Positions 8,920 through 15,451 of a stretch of 64,000 nt of DNA are shown here, piece by piece. Position 1 is the first letter of the stretch. The number at the start of each line of letters is the position of its first letter. Made by a program: the position numbers and the translations under genes. Source of the DNA: UBA1206 sp045600105 (GTDB lineage Bacteria; Bacillota; Clostridia; Oscillospirales; CAG-382); contig JAZRXG010000028.1 of the NCBI GenBank assembly GCA_045600105.1, positions 1 through 64,000 on the forward strand, written 5' to 3'. The notes below the pieces were generated by a model. The model searched no databases. It was not told the DNA's origin and saw only the letters and a program-made list of their open reading frames with translations.

Positions 8920-9600
8920 TCATTCCGCCTCGGGGTATTCGTTGCAGAGCAGATAAAGCGGAGCCTCATCCTCCTCGATCACGGGGAATCTGCCCATTTC
9001 TTCATAAAAGCGGTTGTCGGTGTTGTCGTCGTTGACCATCGACACCTCGCCGATGAGCACCTTTCCGCTTCCTTTTTCAGCCCAGAACGCGTGGTACTGA
9101 TAGGGCGGCAGGGTAATGGACTCGCCCGGCATAAGTCTGAGACGCGTTCCGGCGGGTACGACGCGCACCACCCCGTCGGTGGTGACTTTCACGGGAGTGG
9201 TGTCAAGACCGTCGTCGGAGGCTCTGTTGTATACCTCGACAACGAGTACGCCGCCTCCGCGGTTGATTATATCTTCCATTTTGTTGTAGTGATAGTGCAT
9301 CGGCGAATACTGATCCTCGTCGGAGATGAGCAGCTTTTCGGCGTAGGTCTTTTTGCAGTCCTTTTCCTTGAGGCTGCCGTTGCGGAGCGTGAAAAGGAAC
9401 AGTCCTATCTTTGCAAAATCGCCTTTTCCGTAGTCGGTGATGTCCCAGCCGAGCATATGGTTTCTTATCTCGTCATATTCGTGGCCGGCTTTTTTCCAGT
9501 CCTCGGGCTTTATCCAGGCGAACGGGGGCAGATTGAAGCCGAGCCCTTTGATAAATGCTATGTTTTCCTTGAGTATCGCGTTGATTTCGGAACGTTTCAT
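8920..9600 (-). CDS. D-lyxose/D-mannose ketol-isomerase (cupin type)
   Basis: 226 residues, matching the D-lyxose isomerase family (cupin fold), whose members interconvert D-lyxose/D-xylulose and D-mannose/D-fructose. The metal site is visible as MHYHYNKMED (His102, His104, Glu109) with the fourth ligand in PYQYHAFW (His170). Followed after one nucleotide by a PfkB kinase and then a GH38 mannosidase; this context argues that mannose is the physiological substrate. It begins 25 nt after the stop of the metallo-hydrolase gene, behind an AAAGGCGG ribosome-binding site. Confidence 0.88.
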   Translation of the reverse strand: MKRSEINAILKENIAFIKGLGFNLPPFAWIKPEDWKKAGHEYDEIRNHMLGWDITDYGKGDFAKIGLFLFTLRNGSLKEKDCKKTYAEKLLISDEDQYSPMHYHYNKMEDIINRGGGVLVVEVYNRASDDGLDTTPVKVTTDGVVRVVPAGTRLRLMPGESITLPPYQYHAFWAEKGSGKVLIGEVSMVNDDNTDNRFYEEMGRFPVIEEDEAPLYLLCNEYPEAE

Positions 9601-9625
9601 ATAAATAATGCCGCCTTTCGTGATG

Positions 9626-10261
9626 TTATTTGTTTCTGAATTGCTTCATATACGGGTTGCTCTGCCTTTCGTCCGAAAGCGTGGTCGGACCTTCGTGACC
9701 GGGAAGCAGAGTGAAATCGCCGGGGTAATTGTAAAGACGCTTCAGCGATTTTCTCAGCTCGTCGTCGTTGCCGCCGAAGATCGTCGTGCCGACCGAACCG
9801 CGGAAGAGCGTGTCGCCCGTGAACATGCAGTCCTCGAAAATATAGCAGACCGAGCCCTTGGTGTGCCCCGGGGTATGTATGAGCGAAAACTCGAAATCGC
9901 CGATCTTATAGCTGCCCTCCGACTCAAAAACTATCTCGGCGGGGTAAAGCGGGCGCGGGTCTTCGTCGACCATCGAAGTGAAAACGTCGTGCTCGTAGAG
10001 CATCTTTTCGTCGTCCCTGAAGATGGCGACCTTGGTGAGGCGGTTCCTCATGTCGTCCACCGCGAACGTGTGGTCAAAGTGCCCGTGCGTCAGCAGTATG
10101 ACGCGGCACGATGCGCCTATCGAATCCATTTTTTCTTTTATCGCCTTGTAGTCTCCGCCGGGGTCAATGACGAGAGCGTCCTTGCTTTTGCGGCTTTTGA
10201 GTATATAGCAGTTCGTCTTCAGCGGAGACACGCATACTCTGTAAATATCGTATCCGTTCAT
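9626..10261 (-). CDS. MBL-fold metallo-hydrolase (glyoxalase II-like)
   Basis: 211 residues, the size of the short YcbL/GloB-like hydrolases. The metal-binding motif THGHFDH is at 58-64, with further ligands in TPGHTKGS and in GDTLFRGSVG. Cytosolic, no signal peptide. It is the first gene behind a good promoter at 10311-10338 and is followed at 25 nt by the mannose isomerase gene, so it may be co-expressed with sugar catabolism, perhaps for thioester or methylglyoxal-derived detoxification. The exact substrate is not deducible. Confidence 0.87.
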   Translation of the reverse strand: MNGYDIYRVCVSPLKTNCYILKSRKSKDALVIDPGGDYKAIKEKMDSIGASCRVILLTHGHFDHTFAVDDMRNRLTKVAIFRDDEKMLYEHDVFTSMVDEDPRPLYPAEIVFESEGSYKIGDFEFSLIHTPGHTKGSVCYIFEDCMFTGDTLFRGSVGTTIFGGNDDELRKSLKRLYNYPGDFTLLPGHEGPTTLSDERQSNPYMKQFRNK

Positions 10262-10284
10262 CTGGTCATCCTTGTTCGTTGTAT

Positions 10285-10300
10285 GGGAATACTATTTCCC
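10285..10300. promoter_or_regulatory. Inverted repeat downstream of the MBL-hydrolase promoter (possible operator)
   Basis: GGGAA and TTCCC arms, 6-nt spacing, lie between the -10 at 10316-10311 and the start codon at 10261. The location suits an operator or 5' UTR hairpin; no cognate regulator is evident. Confidence 0.3.
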
Positions 10301-10310
10301 ACCAATATAT

Positions 10311-10338
10311 ATTATAATTATATTTCTTGTAATTACAA
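10311..10338 (-). promoter_or_regulatory. Sigma-A promoter for MBL hydrolase / mannose operon
   Basis: Minus-strand TTGTAA (10338-10333), 16-nt spacer, perfect TATAAT (10316-10311). It would drive 9626-10261 and probably the three sugar genes behind it. Confidence 0.65.
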
Positions 10339-10423
10339 TAGTAAATTCATTTTTGAACGCGATTTTCGCGCCTTTTATTTGCGAATGGCGGTGCCTTTTT
10401 ATTCAAAAATTCGCATTTTCCTC

Positions 10424-10452
10424 TTGAAAAGACAAAAACTGTGTGGTAAAAT
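10424..10452 (+). promoter_or_regulatory. Sigma-A promoter for argS
   Basis: TTGAAA (10424-10429), 17-nt spacer, TAAAAT (10447-10452) with an extended TGG. About 25 nt of leader separates it from the argS ribosome-binding site AAAGGA. Divergent from the MBL-hydrolase promoter. Confidence 0.75.
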
Positions 10453-10483
10453 GTAATGAATTGATATAAAGGAACATTGATCT

Positions 10484-12166
10484 ATGGAAAAGTACAAATT
10501 TGATATCGCGTCATCCGTCGCCCTGTGCATCGACAACGTGCTTTCCGCCGACGAGACAGCGTCTTTCCTCGAAACGCCGTCCGACGAAAAGAACGGCGAC
10601 GTTTCCTTCCCGTGCTTCAAGCTCGCGAAGACGCTGCGCAAATCGCCCGTCGCCATCGCGTCCGACATCGCGTCGAAGATAACTCTCCCCGACTGCGTCG
10701 AAAAGGTCGACGCCGTTTCGGGCTACCTCAACTTCTACCTCAAACCGTCCTACTACGCGGGACTTCTTGAAAACATCACCGACGACAGCGCCATACGTTC
10801 TTCCGGCAAAGGCAAGACCGTGTGCCTCGATTTCTCGTCGCCCAACATCGCAAAACGCTTCCACCTCGGCCATATCGGCACCACGATCATCGGCAACGCG
10901 CTGCGCAATACGTTCAAATACTGCGGCTGGAACGTGGTCGCCATCAACCACCTCGGCGACTGGGGAACGAGCTTCGGCAAGCTGCTGTGTGCATACAAAA
11001 TGTGGTCCTCGAGAGAACTCGTTGAAGAAAGAGGAGTCAGCGAGCTCGAACGTATATACGCCCGTTTCAATAAGGAAGCGCAGGAAAACGATTCTCTCAA
11101 TCAGGACGCCCGCGACGCGTTCTGCGCTCTCGAAAACGGCAGCGAAGAATACCGCGAGATATGGAGCTATTTCCGCGAAATATCGCTGCGCGAATATATG
11201 AAGACCTATAAACTGCTCGGCATCGACTTCGATTCCTACAACGGCGAATCGTTCTTCACCGACAAGATGCCCGCGATAGTCGAGGAACTCAAGGAAAAAA
11301 ATATGCTCAAGCTCGACGACGGCGCAAGCATCATCGACCTTTCCGAATACAATATGCCGCCCTGCCTCATACTCAAACGCGACGGCTCCACACTTTATCC
11401 TGCACGCGACATTGCCGCCGCCAAGTGGAGAAAGCAGGAGTACGATTTTGACAAATGCGTCTACGTCACGTCGGCAGGCCAGTCGCTCCACTTTGCACAG
11501 TGGTTCAAGGTAGTCGAGCTCATGGGCTACGACTGGGCAAAAGGTCTCGTTCACGTGCCTTACGGCACGATGTCCTTCGGAGGCGAAAAGCTCGCGTCCA
11601 GAACGGGCAACATCATCTATCTCGACGACCTGCTTGCTCAGGCGATAGAAAAAGCCGAAAAGATAATCGAAGAGAAGAACGCCGAACTTCCCAACAAGCA
11701 CGAAACGGCGGTCGCCATCGGCGTCGGTGCCATCGTGTTCAACGCGCTGTTCAACGCGAGGATCAAGGACGTCGACTTCTCGTGGGATACCGCGCTCACC
11801 TTTGAGGGAAGCACGGGTCCGTATCTGCAGTACACCTACGCCCGTGCCTGCAGCGTGCTCCGCAAATGCGCTGCCGCCGGCAGCTACGAAGGATATCTCC
11901 CCAACGACGACGAAAAGAACCTCATCAAGCAGCTTTCTCTCTTCTCCGAGAAGGTTTCTCAGTCGCTCGAACAGTACGAGCCGTCGGTCATCACGAGATA
12001 TCTGCTCGAAACGAGCGGACTTTTCAACCAGTTCTATCATTCTTCTCCCGTCGTCAAAGCCGAGGGAGCAGAGAAGAATTTCCGTATAATACTCACATCC
12101 GCGTTCCGCGACATCGCCGGCAAATGCCTCGAACTGCTCGGTATGCGTAAAACAGAAGAAATTTAG
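10484..12166 (+). CDS. argS: Arginyl-tRNA synthetase
   Basis: 560 residues, normal length. The Arg-specific N-terminal domain (about 1-95) precedes the class I catalytic core with the HIGH-type motif HLGH at 127-130; the second signature appears as GEKLASRTG, as expected for ArgRS, which usually lacks a canonical KMSKS. The C-terminal DALR anticodon-binding domain includes STGPYLQYTYARACSVLRK. Followed by yebC after 11 nt behind a strong AGGAGG site, so the two are probably co-transcribed. Confidence 0.96.
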   Translation: MEKYKFDIASSVALCIDNVLSADETASFLETPSDEKNGDVSFPCFKLAKTLRKSPVAIASDIASKITLPDCVEKVDAVSGYLNFYLKPSYYAGLLENITDDSAIRSSGKGKTVCLDFSSPNIAKRFHLGHIGTTIIGNALRNTFKYCGWNVVAINHLGDWGTSFGKLLCAYKMWSSRELVEERGVSELERIYARFNKEAQENDSLNQDARDAFCALENGSEEYREIWSYFREISLREYMKTYKLLGIDFDSYNGESFFTDKMPAIVEELKEKNMLKLDDGASIIDLSEYNMPPCLILKRDGSTLYPARDIAAAKWRKQEYDFDKCVYVTSAGQSLHFAQWFKVVELMGYDWAKGLVHVPYGTMSFGGEKLASRTGNIIYLDDLLAQAIEKAEKIIEEKNAELPNKHETAVAIGVGAIVFNALFNARIKDVDFSWDTALTFEGSTGPYLQYTYARACSVLRKCAAAGSYEGYLPNDDEKNLIKQLSLFSEKVSQSLEQYEPSVITRYLLETSGLFNQFYHSSPVVKAEGAEKNFRIILTSAFRDIAGKCLELLGMRKTEEI

Positions 12167-12177
12167 GAGGAAAAACC

Positions 12178-12906
12178 ATGTCAGGACATTCCAAGTGGAA
12201 CAATATCAAGCACAAGAAAGAAAAGACCGACGCTCAGCGCGCGAGCGTGTTCACCAAGATCGGCAAAGAAATGGCTATCGCGGTGCGTGAAGGCGGCGCG
12301 GACCCCGCTGCCAACTCCAAGCTCGAAGGACTTATCGCAAAGGCAAAGTCCCTCAACGTTCCCAACGACAACATCAAACGCATCATCGAAAAAGCTTCCG
12401 GCGCTGACGCCGCTCAGTACGAGATAGTTTATTACGAAGGCTACGGCATCGGCGGCGTTGCCGTCATCGTCGAGACCACTACCGACAACCGCAACCGTAC
12501 CGCTGCCGACATCCGTCATTATTTTGACAAATACGGCGGAAATATGGGAACCACCGGCTGCGTATCCTTTATGTTCACCGACAGAGGCATCATCATAATC
12601 GACGCCGAAAACGTCAAGGACGAAGACAAGCTCATGGAAGACGCGCTCGAATGCGGCGCCGACGACATCGAGGGCGACGGCGAAATGTTCCAGATCTACA
12701 CCGACTTCCTCACCGTTGACCAGGTCGCCGAATCCCTCCGCAAGCTCGGCTACGTCATCGAATCCGCCGAAGCTGAAAAGATCCCTTCTACCTATACCGC
12801 TCTCACCGATCCCGAACAGCTTGAAAAGTTCGAGAAGATGATCGACATAATGGAAGAAAACGACGACGTTCAGAACGTCTGGCACAACCTCGAAGAACAA
12901 GAGTAA
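12178..12906 (+). CDS. yebC: YebC/PmpR family protein
   Basis: 242 residues beginning MSGHSKWNNIKHKKEKTDAQ, the invariant N-terminus of the family. Members are described as DNA-binding regulators and, more recently, as ribosome-associated factors that relieve stalling at proline stretches (the YebC2 branch in Firmicutes). Which of the two roles applies cannot be told here. AGGAGG lies 8 nt before the ATG. It follows argS by 11 nt and ends at a strong terminator. Confidence 0.94.
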   Translation: MSGHSKWNNIKHKKEKTDAQRASVFTKIGKEMAIAVREGGADPAANSKLEGLIAKAKSLNVPNDNIKRIIEKASGADAAQYEIVYYEGYGIGGVAVIVETTTDNRNRTAADIRHYFDKYGGNMGTTGCVSFMFTDRGIIIIDAENVKDEDKLMEDALECGADDIEGDGEMFQIYTDFLTVDQVAESLRKLGYVIESAEAEKIPSTYTALTDPEQLEKFEKMIDIMEENDDVQNVWHNLEEQE

Positions 12907-12914
12907 TAACGATC

Positions 12915-12950
12915 ACGATGTCATTGATTTGCGGTCAATGACATCGTTTT
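12915..12950 (+). terminator. Rho-independent terminator after yebC
   Basis: Perfect 13-bp stem (ACGATGTCATTGA and its complement) with a 7-nt loop, followed by TTT. It separates argS-yebC from the ATPase gene at 12971. Confidence 0.8.
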
Positions 12951-12970
12951 GCAAAAAATGAAGGAGAACC

Positions 12971-13864
12971 ATGGTCTATCTCGAATCGTTCACACTCCCG
13001 TCGGTGAAAGATGAAACCGAATATAAAGTCAAGAATCAGAAGTTCGATATGGAGTGCTATGCGCATACGTCGTCATATCCGTTCGGCATTTTTCCGCCGA
13101 AAAGGCTCGAAAAACTGACCTTCGACAACGTGACGATTTTATACGGCGGCAACGGCTCGGGCAAATCGACGCTGCTCAACGTCATCGCGGAAAAGCTCGA
13201 TCTTGACCGCACGACATCCTTCAACGATTCGGTCTGTATGAGCGACTATCTCCGCTGCTGCTCGTACGATTTTTCTTGCGGCATAAAAAAAGCGCCCGAA
13301 GGCAGCGCCGTCGTCACAAGCGACGGGGTATTCGACTTTCTGCTCGATATACGTTCATACAACAAGGGCGTCGACAGAAAACGTGAAAAGTTGTTTTCGG
13401 AATACGAAAAGGTAAAAGACCCGAATTATCATTTTACGCTGAACAGCCTTGACGACTACGAGGAGCTGAAACGCAAGAACGAGATAAAGTCGGGGACCAG
13501 ATCGGCGTATACCGCGAGAAGACTCGGCGGGTACGAAAAAGAGACGAGGTCAAACGGCGAAAGCGCGTTTTCGTATTTTACCGAAAAAATAAAAGAAGAC
13601 GCCCTTTATCTGCTCGACGAGCCCGAAAACAGCCTTTCCGCGTCATTGCAGAAGGAGCTGCTCGCATTCATCGAGGATTCGGCGCGCTTCTATAACTGTC
13701 AGTTCATCATCGCCACACATTCGCCGTTCCTGCTTTCAATGAAGGGGGCGAGGATATACGACCTCGACCACGCTCCCGTCGTGACGAAAAAATGGAGCGA
13801 GCTCGAGAATATGCGGCTCTATTTTGAGCTTTTCAGCTCGCGTTCACGCGATTTCGGCGATTAA
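12971..13864 (+). CDS. AAA/ABC-type ATPase of the RecF/SMC-like superfamily
   Basis: 297 residues forming one ABC-ATPase head: Walker A LYGGNGSGKST (58-68), a degenerate signature motif (RSNGESAFSYF) and Walker B with adjacent glutamate (LYLLDEPENSLS), then ATHSPFL as the switch histidine. No membrane segment, so it is not a transporter component by itself. Such small stand-alone ATPases occur in DNA-repair and in defence systems, but no nuclease partner is adjacent. GGAG precedes the ATG by 4-5 nt. Its TAA overlaps the stop of the convergent small gene. Role unknown. Confidence 0.8.
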   Translation: MVYLESFTLPSVKDETEYKVKNQKFDMECYAHTSSYPFGIFPPKRLEKLTFDNVTILYGGNGSGKSTLLNVIAEKLDLDRTTSFNDSVCMSDYLRCCSYDFSCGIKKAPEGSAVVTSDGVFDFLLDIRSYNKGVDRKREKLFSEYEKVKDPNYHFTLNSLDDYEELKRKNEIKSGTRSAYTARRLGGYEKETRSNGESAFSYFTEKIKEDALYLLDEPENSLSASLQKELLAFIEDSARFYNCQFIIATHSPFLLSMKGARIYDLDHAPVVTKKWSELENMRLYFELFSSRSRDFGD

Positions 13865-14148
13865 TCGTCGTCGATGACGAAACGGCAGGCGTTTTTGTCT
13901 TCAAGCAGATCGATTCCCGATCCGTCGATGACGCCGTCACCCGACGTTATTTGGGATATGAATCTGTCTTTCACGGCACGCATCCTGTCGGTGCAGACTC
14001 TGTCGCCGTAAAGACGCTTCGCTTCGGCTCTGACTTTTTCGCTGTCGAGCGGAAGATCGCGGAGAGAACCCGAAAAAACGAGTTTTTCGTTTTTATCGTA
14101 CAAATAAATACGTTTCAGAATGATCACCCGTGAGTGATTATACAACAT
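13861..14148 (-). CDS. Small hypothetical protein
   Basis: Up to 95 residues if the ATG at 14148 is used; a GTG at 14127 would give 88. The core (from ILKRIYLYDKNEKL to the acidic end VIDDD) looks coding and cytosolic: charged, with good composition for this genome. The open frame extends much further upstream, but that part overlaps the alpha-galactosidase gene and reads like antisense. A near-consensus promoter covers the ATG at 14148, which favours the GTG and would leave almost no leader. Stop codons of this gene and of the ATPase overlap tail to tail. No family recognised. Confidence 0.5.
   Translation of the reverse strand: MLYNHSRVIILKRIYLYDKNEKLVFSGSLRDLPLDSEKVRAEAKRLYGDRVCTDRMRAVKDRFISQITSGDGVIDGSGIDLLEDKNACRFVIDDD
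14122..14137. promoter_or_regulatory. Inverted repeat between divergent genes (possible operator)
   Basis: ATCAC-6 nt-GTGAT lies immediately downstream of the minus-strand -10 box, and 42 nt before the alpha-galactosidase start. This suits an operator shared by both directions. No cognate regulator gene is adjacent. Confidence 0.35.
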
Positions 14149-14165
14149 AAAAATCAAAAAGACAA
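14137..14165 (-). promoter_or_regulatory. Sigma-A promoter for the small gene at 13861-14148
   Basis: Minus-strand TTGTCT, 17-nt spacer, perfect TATAAT (14142-14137). The predicted transcription start near 14130 falls almost on the GTG at 14127, so translation would be nearly leaderless, or the true start lies further in. Confidence 0.55.
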
Positions 14166-14178
14166 GGGGAAATGTAAT

Positions 14179-15288
14179 ATGGCAATGCTCGCTTTGAAAC
14201 CGCCTATGGGCTGGAACGCCTGGAACACCTTCGGACACGCTGACATCAAGGAAAGCGTGGTACTCGAGACCGCCGACGCCATGGTAAAGAACGGATACCT
14301 TGAACTCGGCTACGACACTCTCACCGTGGACGACTGCTGGATGGCGCCGACACGCGACGAGAACGGACATCTTCAGGCAAACAAAGAAAGATTCCCTCAC
14401 GGAATGAAATTCATCGGCGACTATCTCCACGAAAAAGGACTCAAATTCGGAATCTATTCCGACTGCGGCACGATGACCTGCGCCGGTCTTGCCGCGTCTT
14501 ACGGCTTTGAACGCGAAGACGCAAGGACTTTTGCGTCATGGGGCGTTGATTTACTCAAATATGACGGCTGCTACCGCGCACCGGGAGCCGATACCGTCGT
14601 GCTTTACCGCCGTATGGGTCAGGCGCTCCGCGAATGCGGCAGGGATATCTTGTTTTCCGGCTGCTGCGCAATGAAGGACGTCTGGAAATGGATGCGTACC
14701 TCCGGCGCGCAGATGTGGAGAGTGGCTGACGATATACTCGATTCATGGAAAGACATCAAGCGCGTCGGTCTCGGCGCGTTCGGACTCGAAGCTTACACCG
14801 GCCCCTGCGGCTGGAACGACACCGATATGCTCGTCGTCGGCGTTGACGGCAAGGGCTGGGTCGGCGGCATCGGCGGAGGCTGCACCGACGTTGAATACCG
14901 CACTCACTTTGCGCTTTGGTGTATGCTCGGCGCGCCGCTCTTCATGGGTCACGACATCAGAAACGAACGTCCCGAAATACGCGAGATACTCCAGAACAAG
15001 GAGCTCATCGCCATCGATCAGGACGACCTCGGCATCGCCGGATACCGCATCGCCGACAATGTGTTCGCAAAACCGCTTTACGGCGGCGACATCGCCTGCT
15101 GCGTGGTCAACGAGGACGACGTATGGCACTATTATTCGCTTTCCTGGGAACAGTGCGGACTCGAAGTCACCGACTCCGTAAAGATCCGTGACTGCATCAA
15201 CCACAAGGACCTCGGCATCGTCAAGCGCAATATGACAGTCAAAGTCGAACCGCACGACTGCCTCGTGTACAGAATAACGAGGATCTGA
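14179..15288 (+). CDS. Alpha-galactosidase, GH27
   Basis: 369 residues from the ATG at 14179 (AAGGGGA 8 nt upstream); in-frame codons further upstream lie in the promoter region. Clan D motifs are intact: PPMGWNAWNTFG at the N-terminus, nucleophile in LLKYDGCY (Asp129), and the acid/base region RVADDILDSW (probably Asp184). No signal peptide, so it hydrolyses imported alpha-galactosides in the cytosol. It is a single gene, followed by a hairpin element that may stop transcription. Substrate (melibiose, raffinose, galactomannan fragments) is not resolved; nearby mannosidase genes would fit galactomannan use. Confidence 0.93.
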   Translation: MAMLALKPPMGWNAWNTFGHADIKESVVLETADAMVKNGYLELGYDTLTVDDCWMAPTRDENGHLQANKERFPHGMKFIGDYLHEKGLKFGIYSDCGTMTCAGLAASYGFEREDARTFASWGVDLLKYDGCYRAPGADTVVLYRRMGQALRECGRDILFSGCCAMKDVWKWMRTSGAQMWRVADDILDSWKDIKRVGLGAFGLEAYTGPCGWNDTDMLVVGVDGKGWVGGIGGGCTDVEYRTHFALWCMLGAPLFMGHDIRNERPEIREILQNKELIAIDQDDLGIAGYRIADNVFAKPLYGGDIACCVVNEDDVWHYYSLSWEQCGLEVTDSVKIRDCINHKDLGIVKRNMTVKVEPHDCLVYRITRI

Positions 15289-15320
15289 TTTCACGGGACG
15301 CGTAAAATCAGATCCAATGT

Positions 15321-15446
15321 CAAATTGAAAATTCCAAATTGCAAATTAAGGAAAGGATTTCCGCGAAAAAACGCGGAAATCCTTTTTCGGTTCTGAGTTC
15401 TTGAATTAAGGTTGATTTTCAATTTGCCATTTGCAATTTGAAATTG
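15321..15446. repeat. Hairpin element with AT-rich inverted arms (copy A)
   Basis: Outer arms rich in CAAATT/AATTTG (15321-15347 and 15413-15446) are inverted relative to each other and enclose a perfect stem GGATTTCCGCG with an A6-A7 loop (15352-15385) followed by T5. The stem can end both the GH27 gene and the convergent valS. The same design recurs at 63519-63657 and in part elsewhere, so this looks like a small non-coding mobile or amplified element used as a terminator. Confidence 0.7.
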
Positions 15447-15451
15447 ATCTT

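Noticed and set aside
10511..12040. 509-codon open frame antisense to argS
   Set aside because: The opposite strand encodes a complete arginyl-tRNA synthetase with promoter and ribosome-binding site; the antisense frame lacks both.
12971..13864. Anti-phage defence ATPase
   Set aside because: Only the ATPase head is recognisable, with no nuclease or toxin partner. The small neighbour has no recognised family, so defence is not supported.
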